A stretch of 64,000 nt of DNA from UBA940 sp031547885 (GCA_031547885.1 JAVBRO010000022.1:1-64000); one strand, 5' to 3'. Counted from the first letter of the stretch, positions 40,324-49,375 are shown. The notes: generated by a model from the sequence alone, not told the origin. A program made the numbers and translations.

Positions 40324-42261
40324 TTACTCAGAGAGTATTTCTAATTCGTAGTTCAATTTCTCCCACTCGTGCATTTCACGGGCGAGGCGGCGCTTGAGTT
40401 CCTCGTATGCGGCGAAAACTTTGCCGTCCGCGAGGTCTATCCCATTGGCGTCGGGATCGGCCAGTTTCAGGTCCCATGCGGCGATATCCGTCTCTAGCGC
40501 CGTGATCTTTTTTTCGACCGCAGCGATGGCGTTCTCCACCTTGCGGACGGCTTTTTCGGACTCCTTACGCTTTTTGTAGTCGTCTTTTCCAGCAGCTTTC
40601 GGCTCCTCTTTTTTCTCCTCGACAGCCTTTATTTCGACCTCGCGCAGAGATTCCAGCTTTCGTTTCTCGAGGAAGTACCAGATGCCGCCCAGGTACTCGC
40701 GCACCCCGCCGTCGCGGAATTCGTAGACCTTGTCCACCAGGCCGTCCAGGAATTCTCGGTCGTGCGAAACCACTATAACCGTTCCGTCGTACTTCATCAG
40801 CGCGCTTTTCAGGATATCCTTCGAGCGCATATCCATATGGTTGGTCGGTTCGTCGAGCACCAGCAGGTTGTAGGGTTCGAGCATCAGCCGGGCCATCGCA
40901 AGGCGCGAACGCTCGCCTCCGGAAAGCACCTTCACCTTCTTGTCGATGTCACCGCCGCGGAACAGGAACGCCCCCAGAATGTCGCGCAGACGGGTGCGGA
41001 TGTCGCCCACAGCAACCTTGTCCAGCGTGTCGTAGACCGTGAAGTTGCCGTCCATCAGGTCGTCCTGGTTCTGGGCATAGTAGCCGGTGTTGACGTTCGC
41101 GCCGACCCGTATCGACCCCTCCGTGGGTTCGAGGTCGCCGATCAGCATACGCGCGAAAGTTGTCTTGCCCTCGCCGTTGCGCCCCACCAGAGCGATCTTC
41201 TCGCCGCGTTCTATCGTAAATTCGGCACCGCTGAAAACGTGCTTCGGGCCGAAACTTTTCCCGGCGTTCTTCACCTCGGCCACCACCTGTCCCGATCGCG
41301 GCGCGGGCGGGAACTTTATGTTCAGCCTCGACATATCCTCTTCGTCCACCTCGAGGCGGTCGAGTTTTTCGAGCTGCTTGACGCGCGACTGCACCTGGTT
41401 CGACTTGGTCGGTTTGTAGCGGAATTTCTCGATAAACTCCTCGGTCTTTTCGATCATCCGCTGTTGGTTCTGGTATGCGGCCATCTGCTGTTCGCGCCTT
41501 TCGCGCCGCAGTTCGACGTAGTGGCTGTAGTTCGTTTTATAGTCGTACAGCTTGCCCAGAGATATCTCGACCGTGCGGTTTGTCACATTGTCAAGGAATG
41601 CCCGGTCGTGGGAAATGACCACCACCGCGCCGTTGTAATCCCTCAGGTAGCCTTCCAGCCACTGGATACTCTCGATATCGAGGTGGTTGGTCGGCTCATC
41701 CAAAAGGAACACCGACGGACGGGCGAGCAGCAGTTTCGCCAGCTCGATGCGCATCCTCCAGCCGCCGCTGAACTCGCGTGTGGGGCGGTCGAACTCCCCG
41801 CGCCGGAACCCCAGCCCTAACAGCGTTTTCTCGATATCGGCCTCGCGCGTGTCGCCGCCGAGGATGTGGTAATGGTCGGTGGCGTCGTTCAGGCGGTGCA
41901 GCATCTGCTCGTACGATTCGCTCTCGTAGTCGGTTCGCACTGCCAGTTGTTCGTTTATCCCGGCAATTTCTTTTTCGAGTGCAAGAACTTCCTGGAACGC
42001 CTTCGCGGTCTCTTCGATGAGCGAAGTGGTGTCGGCGACCTTCATCTGCTGGGGCAGGTAGCCCACGGTGCATTCACCGTTCTTGCTCACCACGCCCGAC
42101 GTGGGGGGCTGTTCACCGTTGATTATCTTCAGCAGGGTGGTCTTTCCTGCACCGTTCTTACCTACAAGTCCTATGCGGTCGCGGGGATTTATGAGGAGCG
42201 AGACCTCGCTGAACAAATCCCAACCACCATATGAGACGGTTATGTTATCTACCGAAATCAC
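40324..42261 (-). CDS. ABC-F family ATPase
   Basis: 645 residues, no membrane segments. Two ABC domains: Walker A GLVGKNGAGKTTLL near residue 35 with signature FSGGWRMRIELAKLLL, and ALVGRNGEGKTTFA near 350 with LSGGERSRLAMARLML. The P-site interaction linker between them is about 80 residues, and the C-terminal tail (about 535-645) is a charged coiled coil. ABC-F proteins act on the ribosome to fix stalled or antibiotic-blocked translation; the coiled C-terminus suggests the Uup/YdiF-type group. No resistance role can be claimed. It lies between rpe and rlmB in one direction. Confidence 0.92.
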   Translation of the reverse strand: MISVDNITVSYGGWDLFSEVSLLINPRDRIGLVGKNGAGKTTLLKIINGEQPPTSGVVSKNGECTVGYLPQQMKVADTTSLIEETAKAFQEVLALEKEIAGINEQLAVRTDYESESYEQMLHRLNDATDHYHILGGDTREADIEKTLLGLGFRRGEFDRPTREFSGGWRMRIELAKLLLARPSVFLLDEPTNHLDIESIQWLEGYLRDYNGAVVVISHDRAFLDNVTNRTVEISLGKLYDYKTNYSHYVELRRERREQQMAAYQNQQRMIEKTEEFIEKFRYKPTKSNQVQSRVKQLEKLDRLEVDEEDMSRLNIKFPPAPRSGQVVAEVKNAGKSFGPKHVFSGAEFTIERGEKIALVGRNGEGKTTFARMLIGDLEPTEGSIRVGANVNTGYYAQNQDDLMDGNFTVYDTLDKVAVGDIRTRLRDILGAFLFRGGDIDKKVKVLSGGERSRLAMARLMLEPYNLLVLDEPTNHMDMRSKDILKSALMKYDGTVIVVSHDREFLDGLVDKVYEFRDGGVREYLGGIWYFLEKRKLESLREVEIKAVEEKKEEPKAAGKDDYKKRKESEKAVRKVENAIAAVEKKITALETDIAAWDLKLADPDANGIDLADGKVFAAYEELKRRLAREMHEWEKLNYELEILSE

Positions 42262-42267
42262 TATTAA

Positions 42268-42302
42268 AATTACGAATTACGAATTACGAATTACGAATTA
42301 CG
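42268..42302. repeat. AATTACG heptamer x5
   Basis: Five perfect tandem AATTACG units between the rpe stop and the ABC-F start, the longest array of this unit in the window. Confidence 0.95.
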
Positions 42303-42309
42303 AATGAAA

Positions 42310-42966
42310 TTAGGCATTAAGCATTTTATCTATCTCGGCGGCGGGGTCGGGTTTGCCGAATATGGCGCTGCCCGCAACGAGCACGTTGCATCCGGCGTCA
42401 AACATTTCGCGCGCGTTCTCGGCCGAAATTCCGCCGTCTATCTCTATCAGCGTTTCGAGGCCGCGTTCGTCTATCATCCGGCGCAATTCGCGGACTTTCT
42501 CAACGCTCCCCTCAATGAAGCTCTGCCCCCCGAAACCCGGCTCCACGCTCATTATCAGCACCAGGTCGAGCTTGTGGAGATACGGCGCGAGGACCGAAAC
42601 AGGGGTGGCCGGCTTCATCGAAACGCCGACTTTCGCCCCCGCCTCGCGGATCAGTTCGATGCAGGCGTCCATATCGGCAACCGCTTCGTGATGCACCGTG
42701 ATAAGGTTCGCTCCCGCTTCGGCGAAGCGCTGCACGTAACGTTCAGGTTCGACGATCATCAGGTGCGTGTCCATGAATTTGTCCGTCGCGCAGCGGATGG
42801 CCTTCATCACCGGGAACCCGAACGAAAGGTTAGGCACGAAAACCCCGTCCATAATATCCATATGGATCCACTGGGCGGCGCTGTCGTCGATCATATGCGT
42901 GTCGCGGTCGAGGTGGCCGAAGTCGGCCGAAAGCATCGACGGTGAAATTATGCGTATACGTTTCAT
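42310..42966 (-). CDS. rpe: ribulose-phosphate 3-epimerase
   Basis: 218 residues from MKRIRIISPSMLSADFGHLD. TIM barrel with the metal and substrate residues in the family positions: SPSMLSADF, WIHMDIMDGVFVPNLSFG, HLMIVEPERY, MSVEPGFGGQSF and IEIDGGISAENA. It interconverts ribulose-5-phosphate and xylulose-5-phosphate in the pentose phosphate pathway. I chose the Met at 42966; the 13 residues further upstream have no support. A TACCTTTG box is at 42986-42993. Confidence 0.96.
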   Translation of the reverse strand: MKRIRIISPSMLSADFGHLDRDTHMIDDSAAQWIHMDIMDGVFVPNLSFGFPVMKAIRCATDKFMDTHLMIVEPERYVQRFAEAGANLITVHHEAVADMDACIELIREAGAKVGVSMKPATPVSVLAPYLHKLDLVLIMSVEPGFGGQSFIEGSVEKVRELRRMIDERGLETLIEIDGGISAENAREMFDAGCNVLVAGSAIFGKPDPAAEIDKMLNA

Positions 42967-42985
42967 CCTAAAAAAACTTATCTTA

Positions 42986-43023
42986 CAAAGGTACAAAATT
43001 TTCAAAATTATTGGATATCTTTG
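42986..43023. promoter_or_regulatory. divergent -7 boxes between rpe and rmuC
   Basis: TACCTTTG on the - strand (42986-42993) for rpe; TATCTTTG on the + strand (43016-43023) for rmuC. The likely start sites are about 20-25 bases from each start codon. Confidence 0.6.
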
Positions 43024-43046
43024 AAAGATAACTCAACACTTCTGAA

Positions 43047-44327
43047 ATGGCAACATTCTACCTTATATCCGCCGTCGTGTTGCTGGTGCTGTGCGCCGTT
43101 CTGTTGATAATCTGGCTGGGGTCGCGCCGGCAGAATCGCGAAACGGGCCTGCTGTTGACATCCGAAAGGCAGCTCTCGGAGCAGTCGCGCGCCGAATCGG
43201 CCGCCAAATCGGTCGACCTCGCACGCGCCGAGGCCGAAATCGGCAAACTCCGTGAGAAGGCCGAAAGCGACCGGGCGGAACTCGAAAAACTGCAGGAGTC
43301 GTTCCGGCTGGAGTTCCGCAACCTTGCCAACGACATCCTCGAGGAGAAATCCAAACAGTTCAAGGAGACCAACCGCGAGTCGCTCGACACGCTGCTCAAG
43401 CCTTTCAAAGACAATCTGGCCGACTTCAAAAAGCGTGTAGAGGATATCTACTCCGAGGAGAATCGCCAGCACGGCGCCCTGAAAAGCGAACTGAAGAGCC
43501 TGATGGAGTTGAACCAGCGCATCACCGAGGAGACCTCGAACCTCACCAATGCCCTCAAGGGGAGCAGCAAGGTGCAGGGCGACTGGGGCGAGATGATACT
43601 CGAACGGATGCTCGAAAGCTCGAACCTGCAGCGCGGCGTCCACTATTTCGTGCAGGAGAATTTCAAGGACGGGGAGGGCAACAACCTGCGTCCCGACATC
43701 GTGCTGACGCTTCCCGAGGGCAAGCGGATCGTCATCGACTCTAAGGTTTCGCTGACCGCCTATGTAGGATATTCGGCGGCGGAAGAGGATGCCGGGCGCG
43801 AGAACTATATGAAAGAACACCTCGGCTCGGTGCGCCGCCATGTCGCCGAACTGCACACGAAGAATTACCAAAACCTGGTCGATTCGCCCGATTTCGTCAT
43901 AATGTTCGTTCCAAACGAGCCTGCGTTCATGTGCGCCCTGCAGAACGACAAAACGCTGTGGGCCGACGCGTATAATAAGAAGGTGATAATCTCGTCGCCC
44001 ACCAACCTGTTCGCTCTGCTGAAGATCGTCGACGACCTGTGGAAGCGCGACAGCCAGAGCAAACACGCGCTCGAGATAGCGCGCCAAGGCGGGGCGCTGT
44101 ACGATAAGTTCGTTGGATTCGTTTCGTCGCTCGAGGATGTGGGCCGCAACATCGACCGCGCTCAGAAAAGCTACGACCAGGCTTATAATCAATTGAAAGA
44201 GGGTCCCGGGAATCTGGTCAGGCGCGCCGAGAACCTGCGCGAACTGGGCGTCAAGGCGTCGAAAAAACTCCCGGCCCAGTTGACCGACGCTTTCGACGAC
44301 GAAACTGAGCCCAACCTCAAAGAGTAG
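43047..44327 (+). CDS. rmuC: DNA recombination protein RmuC
   Basis: 426 residues. One N-terminal membrane anchor (about 2-22), a long coiled coil (about 30-175), then the RmuC nuclease-like domain (about 180-370): KGSSKVQGDWGEMILERMLE, LRPDIVLTLPEGKRIVIDSK, and FVIMFVPNEPAF. RmuC limits inversions and other rearrangements at repeats in E. coli; the mechanism is unsettled. This is interesting in a window so rich in inverted repeats, though that link is only suggestive. Monocistronic. Confidence 0.95.
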   Translation: MATFYLISAVVLLVLCAVLLIIWLGSRRQNRETGLLLTSERQLSEQSRAESAAKSVDLARAEAEIGKLREKAESDRAELEKLQESFRLEFRNLANDILEEKSKQFKETNRESLDTLLKPFKDNLADFKKRVEDIYSEENRQHGALKSELKSLMELNQRITEETSNLTNALKGSSKVQGDWGEMILERMLESSNLQRGVHYFVQENFKDGEGNNLRPDIVLTLPEGKRIVIDSKVSLTAYVGYSAAEEDAGRENYMKEHLGSVRRHVAELHTKNYQNLVDSPDFVIMFVPNEPAFMCALQNDKTLWADAYNKKVIISSPTNLFALLKIVDDLWKRDSQSKHALEIARQGGALYDKFVGFVSSLEDVGRNIDRAQKSYDQAYNQLKEGPGNLVRRAENLRELGVKASKKLPAQLTDAFDDETEPNLKE

Positions 44328-44330
44328 TGA

Positions 44331-44555
44331 CCAATCCGTCATCCCGAGCGAGTGCGATTCGATAGCATTCCGCGAGTAGAGAGGGTATATCGTACGACGA
44401 GGGAACTACGATATAAATTATGCGGAAGAAATGGCTGATTACAAGGTAGATTCCTCGTTGTCAGATGGTGGTTCTCAATCTTCGCAGCCTTATTGAATCT
44501 GACTCTCTCGGAATGACAAAATAAAAGTTCCGACCTCGGGGTGACAAAAAGTGAC
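44331..44555. repeat. cluster of dispersed repeats after rmuC
   Basis: CCGTCATCCCGAGCGAG..CGACGAGGGAACTAC (44331 to about 44410) is followed by an inverted counterpart AGATTCCTCG..TCTCTCGGAATGACA (about 44446-44518) and a short CCTCGGGGTGACA (about 44535-44548). The 240-base gap holds nothing else. Confidence 0.65.
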
Positions 44556-44567
44556 GTTCTGACAATC

Positions 44568-45029
44568 TTATAGATGCATCCGCATACAGACCATATGGCG
44601 GCACAGGATGCCGTTCTCGAATATGGGCTCAGGATAATGGCGCGTGATAAAATCGACGTCGACGGCATACATCTCGAAGCCGCATTTCTGGTACAGCGCC
44701 ATTTGCCCTATCCCCGCATTGCCGGTCCTTACCTCCAATATAACATATCCGGCCGCCCGTGCCCGCTCAATGGCGTCGAGAACCAGCCGTTTGCCTATTC
44801 CCTGTCCCTGCCATTCGGGAGCGACCGCCACATTCACGAGTTCGGCTGTCAGCGGCCGCGTCGGCAGCAGGACGTATTCGCCCACTGTTTCGCCGTTTAA
44901 AGCCGCAACGTAACATTCGCCGCGATTCAGGTAATCCGCGACTGCTTCCCGGTGTTCGTCGGCGAGGTAAAGTAATTTATACGGGATTTCGTCTCCGGGC
45001 GCAAGCCTTTCGATATTAAGATTTTTCAT
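44568..45029 (-). CDS. GNAT family N-acetyltransferase
   Basis: 153 residues from MKNLNIERLAPGDEIPYKLL. The acetyl-CoA pyrophosphate-binding loop is VAVAPEWQGQGIGKRLVLDA, followed by LEVRTGNAGIGQMALYQKCGF, the RimI-like/AttT-type arrangement. The substrate is not predictable. I chose the Met at 45029; an upstream Met at 45068 would add an unlikely N-terminus. It is preceded on its strand by dacA (gap about 70 bases), without a clear promoter between. Confidence 0.85.
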   Translation of the reverse strand: MKNLNIERLAPGDEIPYKLLYLADEHREAVADYLNRGECYVAALNGETVGEYVLLPTRPLTAELVNVAVAPEWQGQGIGKRLVLDAIERARAAGYVILEVRTGNAGIGQMALYQKCGFEMYAVDVDFITRHYPEPIFENGILCRHMVCMRMHL

Positions 45030-45099
45030 TGTCGTAAAATGATTTATTACGGTTTGTTTTTTACACACCGAAGCATTCCTAAGTGGAAAGAGGCGTTTG

Positions 45100-45939
45100 C
45101 TAAACCGCCGTCGGCGTTCCGACTTCCTGCGCTTTTTCGGCAGGTTTCTCTTCCTTCTTTTGCTCCGTTTTGCGAAGCGCCCGCAGAAGATTGGCCCGAA
45201 GGTGTTCGTGCGGAATGCCGCGCTTTATCTCGCTGTCCTGGGCGATGGATATGGCGCCGGTCTCTTCCGAAACCACTATCACAATGGCGTCCGACACCTC
45301 GCTCATGCCCAGAGCGGCCCTGTGGCGCATGCCGTAGGATTTGGGCACCTGGACGCGGGTCGACGGCAGCACGCATTTGGCCGCGACTATGCGGTTCTCA
45401 TGGATAATGACGGCCCCGTCGTGCAGCGGCGAATTCTTGAAAAATATATTCTCGAGCAGGGGCACCGAGGTCTGAGCGTCGATGGCTATGCCCGTGTCCG
45501 TCGTGACGGTAAGGTCGGTCTGCCGCTGGATCACTATCAGAGCGCCGGTCTTTGAATGGGACATGTCGGTCACGGCCTTCACGATGGGAGTCACGTCGAT
45601 CTTTTCGTCTTTCTGGTCAGAACCGAACACTTTCCGCCAGAAAGAGTTGTTGCGGTTGTTCCTCTGCTTCAAGCCGATGGTCTGCAGGAACTGCCGTATT
45701 TCGGGCTGGAACACCACTATCAGCGCGACAACCCCGACACCGATAATGTTGCCAAGGATGGACGAGAGCAGTTCCATGTTCAGGAGCCTTGTCACTTCCC
45801 ATATTATATATATGGTAATGATCCCGACCAGGATGCTGGGGGCGTTGGTGCCTTTGACCATACGGTACAGGTAATAGATTATCACCGCCACCGCGACGAT
45901 GTCGATAATGTCTACAAAGCCTATCCGTATGAATCCCAT
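45100..45939 (-). CDS. dacA: diadenylate cyclase (c-di-AMP synthase), CdaA/DacA
   Basis: 279 residues from MGFIRIGFVDIIDIVAVAVI. Three membrane helices (about 8-26, 33-51, 60-78) precede the DAC domain (about 110-255), with the catalytic DGA at 174-176 (SPLHDGAVIIH) and RHR at 205-207 (YGMRHRAALG). It makes c-di-AMP from two ATP, a second messenger controlling K+ and osmolyte transport; the K+/H+ antiporter at 5126 could be a target, which is speculation. The last seven codons (VGTPTAV) derive from the 18-base dispersed unit that ends flush with the TAG stop. Promoter at 46008-46038. Confidence 0.95.
   Translation of the reverse strand: MGFIRIGFVDIIDIVAVAVIIYYLYRMVKGTNAPSILVGIITIYIIWEVTRLLNMELLSSILGNIIGVGVVALIVVFQPEIRQFLQTIGLKQRNNRNNSFWRKVFGSDQKDEKIDVTPIVKAVTDMSHSKTGALIVIQRQTDLTVTTDTGIAIDAQTSVPLLENIFFKNSPLHDGAVIIHENRIVAAKCVLPSTRVQVPKSYGMRHRAALGMSEVSDAIVIVVSEETGAISIAQDSEIKRGIPHEHLRANLLRALRKTEQKKEEKPAEKAQEVGTPTAV
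45106..45123. repeat. 18-bp unit forming the C-terminus of dacA
   Basis: CGCCGTCGGCGTTCCGAC, the exact reverse complement of 38172-38189 in argH. It encodes VGTPTA just before the final Val and stop. Confidence 0.85.
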
Positions 45940-46007
45940 TCCGTAAATATATTGAAAGCCAGGTGCAAAGCCATGCATGGATTATGCCTGGGGTATCTTA
46001 TATTTTA

Positions 46008-46038
46008 CAAAATTACAAAAAAAAGAAGAGCGGACAAA
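46008..46038 (-). promoter_or_regulatory. dacA promoter with -33 box in the secDF terminator loop
   Basis: Reverse strand: -33 TTTG at 46035-46038, a 19-base spacer, -7 TAATTTTG at 46008-46015, an exact fit to the Bacteroidota consensus. The -33 lies between the two arms of the secDF terminator. Confidence 0.75.
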
Positions 46039-46057
46039 CATTTGACCGCTCTTCTTT
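46022..46057 (-). terminator. terminator of secDF
   Basis: AAAGAAGAGCGG (46022-46033) pairs with CCGCTCTTCTTT (46046-46057); on the reverse strand TTTTTTTTG follows. Strong intrinsic terminator. Confidence 0.93.
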
Positions 46058-46074
46058 CAATGTTTTATAGCCGC

Positions 46075-49000
46075 TTAAGCCTTGGCTTCCTTGGTTTCTT
46101 TCGACTCTTTGCCGTCGCGGGATTTCTTTTTCATCATGTCGTAGGCGACCGGGGTGGCGATGAACACCGAAGAATAGGTACCCACTACGATACCGACCAG
46201 CAGCGCCAGAATGAATCCGCGTATCACCGTGCCGCCGAACAGGAAGATCGCCAGCAGCGTGATGATCGTCGTACCCGCGGTGTTCATCGTACGGGACAGG
46301 GTCGAGTTGACCGCGCCGTTGATATTGTCGCGCACCGAACGTTTCGGATAGAGCGTCTGGTACTCGCGGATACGGTCAAAGATTACCACCGTGTCGTTGA
46401 TAGAGTAACCGATGATCGTAAGGATCGCCGCTATGAACGACTGGTCGATCTCGAGCGCGAACGGGAATATTCCGTGGAACAGCGAGAAGAGGCCGAATAC
46501 CAGTATCGCGTTGTGTGCGAGCGATACCACGGCGCCCATACCCCACTGCCATTTGCGGAAACGCAGCAATATGTAGAGGCCGATCGCCAGAAGGCTGAAT
46601 ACGACCGCGATCACCGAGTTGCGCTTGATGTCGTGTGCGACGCTCGGGCCGACTTTATCGGATTGGATCACACCGTAGTAAACATCCTGTGTACTGTTGA
46701 ACTGGTCGAGCGTCAGAGAAGTTGCGAACAACGGATTGAGCGCTTCCCACAGCATGCGGTTCACTTCCGCCGTAGCTTCGTCGCTCTCGTCGTCGAACTT
46801 ATACTGCGTCAGGATTCGTTTTTCGGTGCCGGAAGTACCGTATGTCTTAACTTCGTAGCTTTCATCCGTACCTTCGAATATAATCTCCATGCGTTCACGG
46901 ACGGCTTCGTCGCTCACCTGCTGGTCGAATGCCACGACATATGCGCGGCCGCCGGAGAAGTCGACGCCGTAGTTGAGGCCTCGTGTGGCGAGCGATACGA
47001 AGGTTATCAGGATGAGCGCCCCCGAAATGATGTAAGACCATTTGCGCCAGCTCACGAAGTCGAATTTGGTGTTCGAAAGGAAGTTCTGGTTCCACCTGCG
47101 CGAGAACGAAACCTTCTTGCCTTTCGAGACTTTACCGTCGATGAGTATGCGGGTGATGAAGATCGAAGTATACATCGAGGTGATGATACCGATTATAAGG
47201 GTGGTTGCAAAGCCCTGTACGGGACCCGTACCGAAAATGAACAGCACGATACCGGTGATAATGGTCGTGACGTTACCGTCGATGATGGCCGAGTAGGCGT
47301 TCTTGTAGCCGTCCACCACAGCGAGCCCGATGCCTTTGCCGGCACGGAGTTCCTCCCTGATACGTTCGTAAATAATAACGTTCGCGTCGACTGCCAGACC
47401 CATCGTCAGCACGATACCGGCGATACCGGGCAGCGTCAGCACGGCCCCGAACGAAACGAGTACTCCGAACAGCAGGAACAGGTTGGTTATAAGCGCTATG
47501 CTCGAGTACCAGCCGGCCCTCTTATAGTAGAGGCACATGTAGATCAGCACAAGGCAGAACGCCATGATGAACGACATCATACCGGAGTTGATGGAGTCCT
47601 TACCCAGCGACGGGCCGACTACGGAGTCCTGGATGATACGGGCCGGAGCGGGCAGTTTACCCGATTTCAGCACGTTCGCAAGGTCTTTTGCTTCCTGTAT
47701 GGTGAAGTTGCCGGTGATCGACGAGCGTCCGCCGGTGATCTCGTTATGTACGGTAGGAGCGGAATATACATAGCCGTCGAGTACGATGGCTACGGATTTG
47801 CCTATGTTATCGGCGGTGAGGCGCGCCCATGTTTTGGAGCCGGTCGAGTTCATTGTCATGCTTACCTCGGCGTTGGAGCCGTGTTCCGCATAATTTTCGC
47901 GTGCGTCTACGATCGCTCCGCCGTCGAGAGGAGCTTTGCCGTCGCGGGTGTTGGCCTTGATGGCGTAGAGTTCGAAACGCGGGACCTTGTCCAGCCAGCG
48001 GTCGCCCGGGGTTTCCTTAACGCCCCACATCAGACGCAGGTCGCGCGGGAAGAGCGATTTTACCTGCGGCAGGGCAAGGTATCGGTTTACAGCCGCCGTA
48101 TCGTACGAAGCAGCGGCGCCGATAGTCGGCCCGTTCGGATATTCGGCAGGCACCAGTTTCGAAAACAAGTTGTTGGCTGTGGAAGTGCCGGTTTCGGGAG
48201 CAGCATCGAATTCCGACAGTTCGGTGAGGATCGCATCTTCTGCGGTCTCGCCTTCTTCCGACGTTGCGGCCTCTTCAGCTGCAGTGTCCTCAACTGCGGC
48301 AGAAGGTTTTACCACTGCATTATATCGCGCAACTTCCTGGTTGGCCTGGATCAGAAAGGGGGATATTTCCTTATTGTCATATGTTCCCCAGAATTCCAGC
48401 GATGCGGTACCCTGCAGGAGTTTACGTACGCGCTCGGGTTCCTTGACGCCCGGAAGCTCGATCAGCACGCGGCCGTTTTCGAGTTTTTGGATATTGGGGT
48501 TGGCGACGCCGAAACGGTCGATACGGTTGCGCAGAACGTTGAACGAGTTGGATATTGCGCCGTCGGCCTGGGTCCTCAGGACTTTCACGACATCCTCGTT
48601 GGTGCTGGTCGGAAGGATGTGTTCCTTCAGGTCGGGAGTGTTGAAGATGTAGGCGAGGGGAGCGCCGCCCGACAGTTCGTTATAAGCTCTTGCGAAGAGG
48701 GTGATGTAGTCGTCGCTGCTGTTTTTCTGCTGGTTGCGGGCCTGGACGAGAGCCTGGTTGAAGATGGGGTCCTTGCTGTCGTTGGACAGTGCGCGGACAA
48801 CGTCTTCCACCGAGATCTGCATCATCACGTTCATACCGCCGCGGAGGTCGAGGCCGAGGTTCAGTTCCTTGTCCTGACACTGCTTGTAGGTGAAGTCGAT
48901 GAGGCCCAGATTGTAAACGACCTGCGATTTTACAGAGTCGAGATAGGCATCCCTTTTCGCTTCCTGCAGTTCGGGAGCGAATTGTGCGGCGTGTTTTGTC

Positions 49001-49104
49001 GCTTTGCGTTCCACGACCTTCGTTACCAGCGTGAAAGAGAGCTGATAGGCACAGGCCAGTATCAGAAGAGCCGTGAGTAGTTTGAGTGCGCCTTTGTTTT
49101 GCAT
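46075..49104 (-). CDS. secDF: protein translocase subunit SecDF (fused)
   Basis: 1009 residues. The SecD half comprises a first membrane helix (about 8-26), a large periplasmic domain with an insert rich in Ala/Glu (about 255-295), and five helices with DSINSGMMSFIMAFCLVLIYM and the GLAVDANVIIYERIREELRAG motif. The SecF half follows (about 690-1009): DFSGGRAYVV and GYSINDTVVIFDRIRE, ending in a Lys/Glu-rich tail. SecDF uses the proton gradient to pull secreted proteins through SecYEG. The fusion is the rule in Bacteroidota. A TACTTTTG box lies upstream and a strong terminator downstream. Confidence 0.97.
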   Translation of the reverse strand: MQNKGALKLLTALLILACAYQLSFTLVTKVVERKATKHAAQFAPELQEAKRDAYLDSVKSQVVYNLGLIDFTYKQCQDKELNLGLDLRGGMNVMMQISVEDVVRALSNDSKDPIFNQALVQARNQQKNSSDDYITLFARAYNELSGGAPLAYIFNTPDLKEHILPTSTNEDVVKVLRTQADGAISNSFNVLRNRIDRFGVANPNIQKLENGRVLIELPGVKEPERVRKLLQGTASLEFWGTYDNKEISPFLIQANQEVARYNAVVKPSAAVEDTAAEEAATSEEGETAEDAILTELSEFDAAPETGTSTANNLFSKLVPAEYPNGPTIGAAASYDTAAVNRYLALPQVKSLFPRDLRLMWGVKETPGDRWLDKVPRFELYAIKANTRDGKAPLDGGAIVDARENYAEHGSNAEVSMTMNSTGSKTWARLTADNIGKSVAIVLDGYVYSAPTVHNEITGGRSSITGNFTIQEAKDLANVLKSGKLPAPARIIQDSVVGPSLGKDSINSGMMSFIMAFCLVLIYMCLYYKRAGWYSSIALITNLFLLFGVLVSFGAVLTLPGIAGIVLTMGLAVDANVIIYERIREELRAGKGIGLAVVDGYKNAYSAIIDGNVTTIITGIVLFIFGTGPVQGFATTLIIGIITSMYTSIFITRILIDGKVSKGKKVSFSRRWNQNFLSNTKFDFVSWRKWSYIISGALILITFVSLATRGLNYGVDFSGGRAYVVAFDQQVSDEAVRERMEIIFEGTDESYEVKTYGTSGTEKRILTQYKFDDESDEATAEVNRMLWEALNPLFATSLTLDQFNSTQDVYYGVIQSDKVGPSVAHDIKRNSVIAVVFSLLAIGLYILLRFRKWQWGMGAVVSLAHNAILVFGLFSLFHGIFPFALEIDQSFIAAILTIIGYSINDTVVIFDRIREYQTLYPKRSVRDNINGAVNSTLSRTMNTAGTTIITLLAIFLFGGTVIRGFILALLVGIVVGTYSSVFIATPVAYDMMKKKSRDGKESKETKEAKA

Positions 49105-49163
49105 TTCTATTGGTCTTTTATTTGTTTTTTGTTCGTTTTCCGGATTGGCAACTATTTAGAGCG

Positions 49164-49171
49164 CAAAAGTA
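49164..49171 (-). promoter_or_regulatory. -7 box TACTTTTG for secDF
   Basis: Reverse-strand TACTTTTG, fitting TAnnTTTG, about 60 bases before the secDF start codon. No TTTG -33 at the ideal distance. Confidence 0.55.
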
Positions 49172-49242
49172 TATAATTTTTTCCGAACTAACGCCACCGC
49201 AGCGCAACAAAATTAATACTGGCACCTGTTTTTTACAAACAA

Positions 49243-49271
49243 AAAGGACAGACTCTCAGAGTCTGTCCTTT
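49243..49271 (-). terminator. terminator of dnaK
   Basis: AAAGGACAGACTC (49243-49255) pairs perfectly with GAGTCTGTCCTTT (49259-49271) around TCA; TTTTTG follows on the reverse strand. Confidence 0.92.
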
Positions 49272-49375
49272 CTCGTAATTCGTAATTAATCCTGCTTCTC
49301 AGTCTTTTCCTCCTTCGCGCCTCGGCAATTCAAACAAGTTTGATTGCACTCGGCTTGGCGTCGGTTCGTAATTGA
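49272..49375. repeat. repeat-filled dnaK 3' region: heptamers and bulged hairpin
   Basis: TCGTAATTCGTAATT (49273-49287), the bulged hairpin GCAAT-t-CAAAC-AA-GTTTG-ATTGC (49325-49347), and another TTCGTAATT (49365-49373) directly before the dnaK stop codon. Confidence 0.7.

Noticed and set aside
42268..42302. possible CRISPR array
   Set aside because: Unit is only 7 bases with no spacers; a simple tandem repeat. No cas genes in the window.
45556..49080. 1174-codon open frame on the + strand
   Set aside because: Lies antisense to secDF. Rich in Arg/His/Val/Glu with no family features; an artefact of codon bias in the real gene.
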